Origin: Clostridia bacterium
GTDB lineage: Bacteria > Bacillota > Clostridia > Christensenellales > CAG-314
NCBI GenBank assembly: GCA_017407305.1
Contig: JAFQWS010000043.1
Location: 1 to 5,041, forward strand
Reading direction: 5' to 3'
DNA: 5,041 nt
The position numbers and the translations under genes are program-made. The notes beneath the pieces were generated by a model that was not told the DNA's origin, made no database searches, and saw nothing but the letters and a program-made list of their open reading frames with translations. Below are positions 1 to 5,003 of this stretch, piece by piece; the first letter of the stretch is position 1; every line of letters begins with the position of its first letter.

Positions 1-36
1 AACGACTATTTGGATCAAATCAAACAAGTTTCCTAA
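1..36 (+). pseudogene. ffh: Ffh upstream portion (3' end only), ending at an in-frame TAA
   Basis: The window opens inside a gene. Bases 1-33 read NDYLDQIKQVS and are followed by TAA at 34-36. In the Ffh family this stretch, of the type DFLEQxQQVxKMG, forms the first helix of the M domain and runs straight on into the methionine-rich finger loop. Here the reading frame continues in register after the stop, starting with MGDLKQLAQMIPGMG. The TAA therefore replaces a codon that is normally Lys or Asn, and a single base change from AAA would explain it. The upstream NG GTPase domain lies outside the window. I see a disrupted or split ffh; whether the stop is real or a sequencing error cannot be decided here. 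Confidence 0.7.
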
Positions 37-321
37 ATGGGTGACCTAAAACAACTTGCTCAAATGATTCCCGGCATGGGACGTGTCAACATGAAAGATG
101 CCAAAATTGACGAAAAGGCAATCAAACGCAACGAGGCAATCATTCAATCCATGACCAAGGAAGAAAGACAAAACCCCAAAGTGCTCAATTATTCACGCAG
201 AAAACGTATTGCACAAGGTTCTGGCACAACAGTTCAAGACGTAAACGTTCTTATCAAACAATTTGAGCAAACAAAAGATATGATGAAAAGAATAGGTAAA
301 ACAAAACGTTTGCCTTTCTAA
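37..321 (+). CDS. ffh: Signal recognition particle protein Ffh, M-domain fragment
   Basis: This 94-residue reading frame is the C-terminal M domain of Ffh. In the SRP that domain binds 4.5S/6S RNA and cradles signal sequences of nascent membrane and secreted proteins. Visible parts are the finger loop with MIPGMG at residues 10-15, the segment EAIIQSMTKEE at about 33-43, and the RNA-binding helix-turn-helix SRRKRIAQGSG at 53-63. After these come the amphipathic helix VLIKQFEQTKDMMK and a terminal RLPF typical of Firmicutes Ffh. Complete Ffh is about 440-450 residues, so this is only its last fifth. The ATG at 37 directly follows a TAA in the same frame and has no Shine-Dalgarno sequence. It is probably not a native start but part of an interrupted gene. 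Re-initiation at TAAATG is possible but unproven. rpsP follows after 46 bases. Confidence 0.85.
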   Translation: MGDLKQLAQMIPGMGRVNMKDAKIDEKAIKRNEAIIQSMTKEERQNPKVLNYSRRKRIAQGSGTTVQDVNVLIKQFEQTKDMMKRIGKTKRLPF

Positions 322-367
322 ATAAATTTAAAAAATATTAGTTATAACATAACGGAGGAAAACAAAA

Positions 368-619
368 ATGGCAGTAAAAATGAGATTGGCAAGATTGGGC
401 GACAAAAAAAATCCCTTCTATCGTATCGTAGTTATCGATTCTCAAAAAGCACGCAACGGCAGTTACATTGACTTGGTTGGTACACTTGATCCTTCCACAG
501 ATCCTGCAACAGTCAAAATTGATGCAGACAAAGCACAACACTGGATTGAATGTGGCGTACAACCCACAGACACAGTTCGCGATATTCTCAAAAAACAAGG
601 CATCATCAAGACAAAATAA
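368..619 (+). CDS. rpsP: 30S ribosomal protein S16 (bS16)
   Basis: This gene encodes bS16, a small protein that binds the 5' domain of 16S rRNA early in 30S assembly. The 83-residue product is within the usual size of 75-90. It starts MAVKMRLARLG and carries the family signatures NPFYRIVVIDS (residues 15-25), a VGTLDP turn near 37-42, VKIDADKAQHWIECG (49-63) and QPTDTVRDIL (65-74). The start is fixed by a good Shine-Dalgarno, GGAGG at 354-358, nine bases before the ATG. Placement between ffh and the KH protein is the standard Bacillota order. The gap from ffh is 46 AT-rich bases with no convincing promoter, so it is probably co-transcribed with ffh. Confidence 0.97.
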   Translation: MAVKMRLARLGDKKNPFYRIVVIDSQKARNGSYIDLVGTLDPSTDPATVKIDADKAQHWIECGVQPTDTVRDILKKQGIIKTK

Positions 620-633
620 GGTTGGCAAAAACT

Positions 634-864
634 ATGTGCGAACTTATTAAATTTATTGTCACTCAACTTGTTGAAGACAAAGACAGCGTCAACGTCACTT
701 TGGAAGAAAAAGAAGGCGTAGAAGTTGTTACAATCAAAGTTGCAGATGATGACATTGGCAGAGTAATCGGCAAACAAGGCCGTGTTGCAATGGCAATCAG
801 AACAATTGCAAAATCTGTTGGCATCAAAAACGGAAAACATTATTCCATCGAAATTGCCGACTAA
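634..864 (+). CDS. khpA: KH-domain RNA-binding protein KhpA (YlqC family)
   Basis: This 76-residue protein consists of little more than one KH domain. The GxxG RNA-binding loop is GKQG at residues 46-49 within DIGRVIGKQGR, followed by the helix VAMAIRTIAKS. The N-terminal MCELIKFIVTQLVED is characteristic of the YlqC/KhpA family. In Gram-positive bacteria KhpA is known to bind RNA and to work with KhpB (Jag/EloR) in cell elongation and RNA regulation. The ATG at 634 is preferred over an in-frame ATG at 550, which would add 28 residues inside rpsP that look nothing like the family. The ribosome-binding site is weak: AAGG at 618-621, overlapping the rpsP stop, 12 bases upstream. Its place after rpsP is the usual one. 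Confidence 0.95.
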   Translation: MCELIKFIVTQLVEDKDSVNVTLEEKEGVEVVTIKVADDDIGRVIGKQGRVAMAIRTIAKSVGIKNGKHYSIEIAD

Positions 865-876
865 TCTATCGACATT

Positions 877-1371
877 ATGAAATTAGCCGTAGGACAAATT
901 GTAAAACCTCAAGGTATCAAAGGCGAAGTCAAACTGGATTGCTGGTTGGACGACAGCGCCTTGCTCAAAGACGTAAAACATTTGTATATTGGCAACGTCC
1001 AAAAGAGTGTTCGTCACCTTCGCTGTGACGGACGCTTTTGTTACCTTCTTTTTGAGGGCGTTTTGGACATGAATTCAGCCGAACTTTTGCGTGGTTTGAC
1101 GGTGTATGCCGACAAGTCACAAGTTTCGTTGCCCGAAGGAAGATTTTTCATTGACGATTTGATTGATTGCATTGTTTTTGCCGATGGCAAAGAAGTGGGA
1201 AAAGTAGTTGACGTTTTGCAAAATGGTGCAAAAGACGTTTTCGTTTTGAAAAAAGGCGACAAACAAACGTTGTTTCCCTGGGTGGACGACGTTATTGAAA
1301 AAGTTGATTGCACCTTAAAACGCATTGATGTAAATGCAAAAAGACTTTCGGAGGTAATTTGTGAAGATTGA
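877..1371 (+). CDS. rimM: Ribosome maturation factor RimM
   Basis: RimM assists maturation of the 30S head and binds uS19 during assembly. The 164-residue product is close to the usual 165-175 and has two domains. The N-terminal RimM barrel (about 1-85) begins VGQIVKPQGIKGEVK, the hallmark motif. The C-terminal PRC-barrel (about 89-164) begins RFFIDDLIDCIV and contains NGAKDVFVL (116-124) and TLFPWVDDVIEKVD (131-144), the equivalent of the conserved IPaI/V region. The ATG at 877 lies 12 bases after the khpA stop and has no recognisable Shine-Dalgarno, so it may rely on coupling to khpA translation. The 3' end overlaps the trmD start by 11 bases. This is the conserved rimM-trmD pairing. Confidence 0.95.
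   Translation: MKLAVGQIVKPQGIKGEVKLDCWLDDSALLKDVKHLYIGNVQKSVRHLRCDGRFCYLLFEGVLDMNSAELLRGLTVYADKSQVSLPEGRFFIDDLIDCIVFADGKEVGKVVDVLQNGAKDVFVLKKGDKQTLFPWVDDVIEKVDCTLKRIDVNAKRLSEVICED
1350..1354 (+). promoter_or_regulatory. Ribosome-binding site of trmD
   Basis: GGAGG lies inside the last codons of rimM, six bases before a GTG. It selects GTG at 1361 as the trmD start; the resulting protein begins MKIDVLTLFPEMF, exactly as TrmD proteins do. Confidence 0.85.
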
Positions 1372-2032
1372 CGTTTTGACATTGTTTCCCGAAATGTTTT
1401 CTGCTCTCAACCATGCTTTGCTTGGAAAGGCGTTGGACAAAGGCCTTTTGCAAGTAAATTGCGTAAATATTCGTGATTTTTCACAAGACAAGCATCAAAA
1501 ATGCGACGATGCACCTTATGGTGGTGGCGCAGGTATGTTGATGACACCCCAACCAATTCACGATGCTATTTGTCATCTTGATCCTGAACACAAGGCAATT
1601 CGTGTGTATATGTCCCCCAAAGGACAAACACTCAACCAACAACTTGTGGAAGAGTATGCAAAAGTCGATCACCTTATTATATTGTGTGGACACTATGAAG
1701 GTGTTGACCAACGTATTCTTGATTTGGATATTGACAGAGAGATTTCCATTGGTGATTTTGTCACAAGTGGTGGCGAATATCCTGCAATGGTATTTGTTGA
1801 TTGCATCAGTCGATATATTCCCAACGTTTTGGGCAACAGCGACACGGTAAAAGAAGAAAGTTTTGCCGATGGTATGTTGGAATATCCCCAATACACACAT
1901 CCCAGAGAATTTATGGGATTGACAGTCCCCGACGTATTGCTCAGTGGCAACCACGCCGAGATTGAAAAGTGGCGCAAAGCCCAATCCCAAATGGAAACGG
2001 CAAAACGCCGTCCTGATTTGTTGAAAAAATGA
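1361..2032 (+). CDS. trmD: tRNA (guanine37-N1)-methyltransferase TrmD
   Basis: TrmD transfers a methyl group from S-adenosylmethionine to G37 of tRNAs carrying a G36-G37 pair, preventing +1 frameshifting. It is a SPOUT enzyme with a trefoil knot. The 223-residue protein is slightly shorter than most (about 240-255). Signatures are the N-terminal IDVLTLFPEMF, CDDAPYGGGAGMLM (48-61), LCGHYEGVDQR (108-118) and ISIGDFVTSGGEYPAMV (128-144), the last two forming the cofactor-binding knot. RYIPNVLG (151-158), SFADGMLEYPQYTHP (167-181) and VLLSGNHAEIEKWR (192-205) follow. By comparison with characterised TrmD, Asp170 in SFADG is the likely catalytic base and Arg151 its partner. The start is GTG with a strong Shine-Dalgarno. 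It overlaps rimM by 11 bases and rbgA by 4. In many Bacillota rplS would follow; here it does not. Confidence 0.97.
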   Translation: MKIDVLTLFPEMFSALNHALLGKALDKGLLQVNCVNIRDFSQDKHQKCDDAPYGGGAGMLMTPQPIHDAICHLDPEHKAIRVYMSPKGQTLNQQLVEEYAKVDHLIILCGHYEGVDQRILDLDIDREISIGDFVTSGGEYPAMVFVDCISRYIPNVLGNSDTVKEESFADGMLEYPQYTHPREFMGLTVPDVLLSGNHAEIEKWRKAQSQMETAKRRPDLLKK

Positions 2033-2868
2033 AAATTCATTGGTTTCCAGGTCACATGACCAAAGCATTGCGCATGATGCAAGACAACGTCAAAACGTGT
2101 GATTTGATTGGTTACGTTTTGGATGCACGAGCACCCTTGTCCAGTTTAAATCCTGCATTTGACAGTTTGTTTCAGCACAAGCCTGTGCTTTTCATTTTGA
2201 ATAAATGCGATATGGCAGATGACAGCCAAACACAGCAATTTTTGCAATATTTCAAAGACAAAAATTTGCCGTGTGTGGCACTTTCTGCTCTGGACGGAAA
2301 ACAAATCGCCACCTTGAAAAACGCTTTGTATCAAACTGCAAAGCCCAAATTGGAACGCAACAAACGCAAAGGTTTAAACATCCCTGTTAGAGTTATGATT
2401 GTCGGTGTTCCCAATTGTGGAAAATCCACTTTGATAAACTCTTTGGCAAAACGCAAATCAGTTGCAACAGGCAACACACCGGGTGTTACTCGTGGCAAAC
2501 AATGGGTGCAAATGTCCAACGAACTTACCCTTTTGGACACACCGGGCACTTGTTGGTCCAACTACGAAGACCAAACGGTTGCACAAAGACTTTGTTTTGT
2601 AGGCAGTATCAAACGTGAAGTTTTTGACGTTTACGAAGTGGCTTTGTTGCTTATTGACGAACTTAAAGCCAAATACCCAAAAGCCATCGAAACGCGCTAC
2701 AAAGTGGCAATTGAAGGCTCCAGCGACGAAATTTTGGCAAAAATTTGTCGTGCGCGTGGCTACGTTTTGCGTGGTGACGAACTTGACTTGGAACGTGGTG
2801 CATTGACAATTTTGGACGAGTACCAAAAAGGCAAATTGGGCAAGATTACTTTTGACAGACTACAATGA
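2029..2868 (+). CDS. rbgA: Ribosome biogenesis GTPase RbgA (YlqF)
   Basis: RbgA is a circularly permuted GTPase needed for late 50S subunit assembly, notably incorporation of uL16 in Bacillus. The 279-residue length matches B. subtilis RbgA (about 282). The N-terminus MKIHWFPGHMTKA has the conserved His9 that family work assigns to GTP hydrolysis. Motif order confirms the permutation: G4 NKCD (58-61) comes first, then the G5-like SAL (86-88), G1/P-loop GVPNCGKST (126-134), G2 PGVT (151-154) and G3 DTPG (170-173). The C-terminal helical RNA-binding domain spans roughly 180-279. The stretch after G3 reads TCWSNYED where relatives commonly have ILWPKFED, a mild deviation. The ATGA overlap with the trmD stop suggests translational coupling, and the next overlap, with rnhB, is the same. 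Confidence 0.96.
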   Translation: MKIHWFPGHMTKALRMMQDNVKTCDLIGYVLDARAPLSSLNPAFDSLFQHKPVLFILNKCDMADDSQTQQFLQYFKDKNLPCVALSALDGKQIATLKNALYQTAKPKLERNKRKGLNIPVRVMIVGVPNCGKSTLINSLAKRKSVATGNTPGVTRGKQWVQMSNELTLLDTPGTCWSNYEDQTVAQRLCFVGSIKREVFDVYEVALLLIDELKAKYPKAIETRYKVAIEGSSDEILAKICRARGYVLRGDELDLERGALTILDEYQKGKLGKITFDRLQ

Positions 2869-3464
2869 GCAAACTTGATTATGAATTGAAACTTCAAAGT
2901 GAAGGTTTTCAAACGTTGGCAGGTGTTGACGAAGTTGGACGTGGTCCATTGGCAGGCCCAGTCGTCGTTGCTTGTGTCAGTTTGCCCCTTGACGACGTCA
3001 TTGAAGGTGTTGACGACAGCAAAAAATTGACGGAAAAAAAACGCAATGCTTTGTATCAACAAATTATTGAAAAGGCAACGGCAGTTAAAGTGGTGTTTGT
3101 GGACGAAAAAACCATTGACGAAATCAACATTTTGAACGCAACCAAATTGGCAATGAAACAAGCAATTGAACAATTGCCCACAAATGTGGATTGTGTGTTG
3201 ATTGACGCAGTCAAACTTGACACCGACGTTTTTACCTATCCAATTGTTAAAGGGGATGCCCTTTCCTATTTGATTGGTGCAGCAAGTATCGTGGCAAAGG
3301 TGGAAAGAGATGCCTATATGACAAAGATGGCACAACTCTATCCCGAGTATGGATTTGAAAAGCACAAAGGATATGGTACAAAACAGCACGTCCAAGCCAT
3401 CAAAGAAATTGGTCCTTGCCCAATACATAGAAGAAGTTTCATTAAAAATTTTGTAAATGAGTAA
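2865..3464 (+). CDS. rnhB: Ribonuclease HII
   Basis: RNase HII cleaves the RNA strand of RNA-DNA hybrids and nicks at single ribonucleotides embedded in DNA, starting ribonucleotide excision repair. The 199-residue protein is of normal length. It shows GVDEVGRGPLAGPVV at residues 20-34, with catalytic Asp22 and Glu23 and the GRG substrate-sensing motif at 25-27. Asp114 is in VLIDA and Asp131 in VKGDALSYLIGAASI, completing the DEDD metal-binding set. The run AKVERDAYM (144-152) and the C-terminal GPCPIHRRSF (183-192) are family hallmarks. The start overlaps the rbgA stop as ATGA. It has no C-terminal extension and lacks the N-terminal TBP-like domain of RNase HIII, so HII is the right assignment. 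Confidence 0.97.
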   Translation: MSKLDYELKLQSEGFQTLAGVDEVGRGPLAGPVVVACVSLPLDDVIEGVDDSKKLTEKKRNALYQQIIEKATAVKVVFVDEKTIDEINILNATKLAMKQAIEQLPTNVDCVLIDAVKLDTDVFTYPIVKGDALSYLIGAASIVAKVERDAYMTKMAQLYPEYGFEKHKGYGTKQHVQAIKEIGPCPIHRRSFIKNFVNE

Positions 3465-3801
3465 AACACAAACTGGATTTTTGGGAGAGGACTTTGCCGT
3501 CCAATATCTCAAAAAGCAAAAGTACAAAATAATTGAACGCAATTACAAGGTCTTGCACAAAGAAATTGACGTCATTGCACAAGACGGCGAAACGTTGGTT
3601 TTTGTTGAAGTCAAAACACGTTTTGCTCGTTTTGAAGAAAGTGGCTTAGAGGCAGTCACCAAACACAAACAGCAAAATCTAATTTTTGCATCAAAGTGCT
3701 ATATGTCAAAACATCACGTAGTAAATACGCAAGTTCGCTTTGACGTAATTGAAATCAATCAAGGTGAAATTCATCACATAAAAAATGCTTTTGAACTTTA
3801 A
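3457..3801 (+). CDS. yraN: YraN / UPF0102 family nuclease-fold protein
   Basis: This 114-residue protein belongs to the UPF0102 (YraN) family, which has a restriction-endonuclease-like fold related to archaeal Holliday-junction resolvases. Its cellular role is not established. Visible motifs are GFLGEDFAVQYL (residues 7-18, with Glu11), NYKVLHKEIDVIAQDG (29-44, with Glu36 and Asp38) and VFVEVKTR (48-55, with the Glu51-x-Lys53 of the PD-(D/E)xK core). A RFDVIEI strand near 94-100 is also usual. The acidic and lysine residues for metal-dependent nuclease chemistry are all present, but activity is inferred only. It overlaps the rnhB stop by 8 bases, and rnhB-yraN adjacency is very common in bacteria. 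Confidence 0.93.
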   Translation: MSKTQTGFLGEDFAVQYLKKQKYKIIERNYKVLHKEIDVIAQDGETLVFVEVKTRFARFEESGLEAVTKHKQQNLIFASKCYMSKHHVVNTQVRFDVIEINQGEIHHIKNAFEL

Positions 3802-3821
3802 TCAAATGCATATCTATATTT

Positions 3822-4412
3822 ATGATCAACTTTTTCAAAAGACAGCTTAACGACAACCAAATAAGCAAACCTTTTTTGTGCGTTGCTTTTGGTTTGTATG
3901 CCTTTTTTCTTTTTTGGATAATAGGCTTGAAATTCAATGCCGAGTGGTTGCCGGAAATTGGCGAATATATGCGACGCCTTTCTTTCAGTGAAAGAGTTGG
4001 TGCAGGAATTATTCCTTTTCGCAATTTGTACGTCTATATAGTTAACGAAGCAACCTTGTTTCATATCGATTACTTCCTTAACTATATTATATATATACCA
4101 TTGGGCTTGTTGTTGCCATTGATGGTCAAAAAACATCCCTATTGGACGGCAATTGTGGCAACGGTCGTATCATCCTTTATATTTGAATTGGTGCAATACT
4201 TTACCGGTTTTGGTGGATGCGACGGAACAGATTTTGCAATGAACCTTTTAGGTGGTTTTACAGGTGCATTTTTGGTCTATCTTTTCAAACCTCACCTTTC
4301 AAACAAGGCAATAAATTATATTAATTTAGTTGCAATTATTTTGCTTTTACCCGTTTGCATTTTTGGTTTTGTAAACACTTTGTTGCATCTAAATTTGTAT
4401 AAAATTTACTAG
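3822..4412 (+). CDS. VanZ-like family integral membrane protein
   Basis: This 196-residue membrane protein has about five hydrophobic segments, at roughly 17-37, 84-101, 107-126, 139-155 and 167-188. The VanZ-family pattern is clear. IIPFRN (63-68) comes first, then NYIIYIPLGLLLPL (87-100), then FELVQYFTGFGGCDGTDFAM (121-140) running into NLLGGFTGAF (141-150). The IPLG, ELxQ and DxxxNxxGG positions are the usual conserved ones. VanZ itself gives low-level teicoplanin resistance, but most chromosomal homologues have no known function, so no resistance role is claimed. The ATG at 3822 lies 20 bases after yraN with no Shine-Dalgarno. Eight of its 20 isoleucine codons are ATA, against one of 15 in rbgA, so its codon use differs from its neighbours. 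The gene is not a usual member of this operon. It ends in TAG. Confidence 0.85.
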   Translation: MINFFKRQLNDNQISKPFLCVAFGLYAFFLFWIIGLKFNAEWLPEIGEYMRRLSFSERVGAGIIPFRNLYVYIVNEATLFHIDYFLNYIIYIPLGLLLPLMVKKHPYWTAIVATVVSSFIFELVQYFTGFGGCDGTDFAMNLLGGFTGAFLVYLFKPHLSNKAINYINLVAIILLLPVCIFGFVNTLLHLNLYKIY

Positions 4413-4450
4413 AATTTTGACCTTTTTGGTCAAATTATCATTAATTTTTG
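4413..4450 (+). terminator. Weak intrinsic terminator candidate after the vanZ-like gene
   Basis: Directly after the TAG stop, TTTGACC (4416-4422) and GGTCAAA (4428-4434) form a 7-bp stem around a TTTTT loop. The stem can be extended by two A-T pairs past a bulged T. The downstream tract is T-rich but broken (ATTATCATTAATTTTTG), so termination may be partial. Its position between the long operon and the rplS promoter supports the assignment. Confidence 0.5.
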
Positions 4451-4505
4451 TTAAAATTCAAAAAAATGTAAATATTACGTTTTTCTTTGAAATAAACCAT
4501 AAAAA

Positions 4506-4520
4506 ACAGTTGTCAACTGT
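4506..4520. repeat. 15-bp perfect dyad over the rplS -35 box
   Basis: ACAGTTG-T-CAACTGT has two perfect 7-base arms around one central base. It contains the whole -35 hexamer TTGTCA at 4510-4515. The position makes it a candidate operator for a dimeric regulator, but chance or constraint from the -35 sequence cannot be excluded. Confidence 0.5.
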
Positions 4521-4538
4521 ACCAAATTGTGGTATAGT
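4510..4538 (+). promoter_or_regulatory. Sigma-A type promoter of rplS
   Basis: A TTGTCA -35 box (4510-4515) and a TATAGT -10 box (4533-4538) are separated by exactly 17 bases. A TGG directly before the -10 provides an extended TGn element. Each hexamer differs from the consensus by one base. Transcription would begin near 4544-4546 and give a leader of about 75 nt. This is the only clear promoter in the window, and it makes rplS an independent transcription unit. Confidence 0.82.
4516..4538. repeat. Imperfect inverted repeat across the rplS promoter spacer and -10 box
   Basis: ACTGTACC (4516-4523) and GGTATAGT (4531-4538) are inverted repeats matching at seven of eight positions, around the 7-base centre AAATTGT. 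The right arm includes the full -10 box. Together with the adjoining dyad at 4506-4520 it covers nearly the whole core promoter. Confidence 0.4.
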
Positions 4539-4582
4539 ACACTAGACTTCGGGCGGTCCGCTGGCAGTTTTGCGAATGAACG

Positions 4583-4601
4583 CTTAGTTAACTTAATTAA
4601 G
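4583..4601 (+). promoter_or_regulatory. Leader hairpin just upstream of the rplS ribosome-binding site
   Basis: CUUAGUUA (4583-4590) pairs with UAAUUAAG (4594-4601) over eight base pairs, including one G-U, around an ACU loop. It ends three bases before the AAGGAGG at 4605-4611. It has no following U-tract, so a role in translation control or mRNA stability is more likely than termination. Confidence 0.5.
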
Positions 4602-4604
4602 AAT

Positions 4605-4611
4605 AAGGAGG
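4605..4611 (+). promoter_or_regulatory. Ribosome-binding site of rplS
   Basis: AAGGAGG is a near-perfect Shine-Dalgarno, eight bases before the ATG at 4620. It fixes this ATG as the start, rather than the in-frame TTG at 4527, which lies inside the promoter. Confidence 0.92.
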
Positions 4612-4619
4612 AAAAGTCA

Positions 4620-4961
4620 ATGGACATCATCAAAACTTTGGAAAATCAACAACTCAACGCAAATGCACCCAAAATCAACGTAGGTGACACAGTTAGAGTT
4701 TACTTTAAGGTTATTGAAGGTAACAAGGAAAGAGTTCAAGCATATGAAGGCATCGTTATCGCAAAGAAACACGGTGGTTTGCGCGAAACCTTTACAGTAA
4801 GAAGAATTTCTTCTGGTATCGGCGTAGAAAGAACTTTCCCCATCCACAGCCCTAAAATTGAAAAGGTTGACGTGGTAAGACGTGGTGCCGTAAGAAAGGC
4901 AAAACTTTACTACTTGCGTTCCAGAACAGGTAAGGCTGCAAAAGTTAAAGAACAAATTTAA
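4620..4961 (+). CDS. rplS: 50S ribosomal protein L19 (bL19)
   Basis: bL19 sits at the 30S-50S interface and contributes to inter-subunit bridges. The 113-residue product has the normal length of about 115. Signatures are the N-terminal MDIIKTLENQQL, GDTVRVYFKVIEG (22-34), QAYEGIVIAKK (40-50) and ETFTVRRISSGIGVERTFP (56-74). HSPKIEKVDVVRRGAVRKAK (76-95) runs into LYYLRSRTGKAAKV (96-109). The start is set by a strong Shine-Dalgarno at 4605-4611. In many Bacillota rplS follows trmD. Here it lies after rbgA, rnhB, yraN and a vanZ-like gene, with its own promoter, leader and terminator, so it is expressed as a single-gene unit. Confidence 0.97.
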   Translation: MDIIKTLENQQLNANAPKINVGDTVRVYFKVIEGNKERVQAYEGIVIAKKHGGLRETFTVRRISSGIGVERTFPIHSPKIEKVDVVRRGAVRKAKLYYLRSRTGKAAKVKEQI

Positions 4962-4970
4962 TGACTACAA

Positions 4971-5003
4971 AAGAGAGCAACTAGATGAGTTGCTCTTTTT
5001 TTT
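4971..5003 (+). terminator. Intrinsic terminator of rplS
   Basis: AGAGCAACT (4974-4982) pairs perfectly with AGTTGCTCT (4988-4996) over nine base pairs around an AGATG loop. Three further pairs (A-U, A-U, G-U) extend the stem at its base. A run of eight T follows at 4996-5003. It begins ten bases after the rplS stop and is a strong rho-independent terminator. Confidence 0.95.

Larger units (their letters stand above)
4545..4619 (+). promoter_or_regulatory. rplS 5' leader, possible L19 autoregulatory leader
   Basis: The predicted untranslated leader starts with a GC-rich block, CGGGCGGTCCGCTGGCAG at 4550-4567, which stands out in an otherwise very AT-rich intergenic region. UUCG (4548-4551) can pair with CGAA (4573-4576), enclosing a small GCG-GUC-CGC hairpin at 4553-4561. 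A second hairpin follows nearer the start codon. Many Bacillota carry a structured L19 leader in front of rplS, thought to be bound by L19 for feedback control. Position and composition fit that family, but I cannot confirm the consensus by eye. Confidence 0.5.

Noticed and set aside
34..36. TAA reassigned to an amino acid throughout the genome
   Set aside because: rpsP, khpA, rnhB, yraN and rplS all end at TAA exactly where their families end, so TAA acts as a normal stop here.
343..348. TATAAC as a -10 box for a separate rpsP promoter
   Set aside because: There is no acceptable -35 sequence at the right distance, only A/T runs; co-transcription from upstream is simpler.
550..633. Longer khpA starting at the ATG at 550
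   Set aside because: The extra 28 residues lie within rpsP in another frame and do not resemble the KhpA N-terminus; the family starts at the ATG at 634.
463..840. Minus-strand open frame opposite rpsP and khpA
   Set aside because: It is a shadow of two conserved genes, with no recognisable domain or ribosome-binding site.
2760..3542. 260-residue minus-strand open frame opposite rnhB
   Set aside because: It is antisense to the well-conserved rnhB and yraN, rich in Cys, Phe and Asn as expected for the reverse of this codon usage, and shows no family motif.
4078..4099. Alternating AT run as a repeat or regulatory site
   Set aside because: It lies in the coding sequence of a transmembrane segment and reads as Tyr and Ile codons (TAT, ATT, ATA).
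4527..4619. N-terminally extended L19 from the TTG at 4527
   Set aside because: The extension would include the -10 box and the predicted leader, has no ribosome-binding site before it, and is not like any L19 N-terminus; the ATG at 4620 has a strong Shine-Dalgarno.
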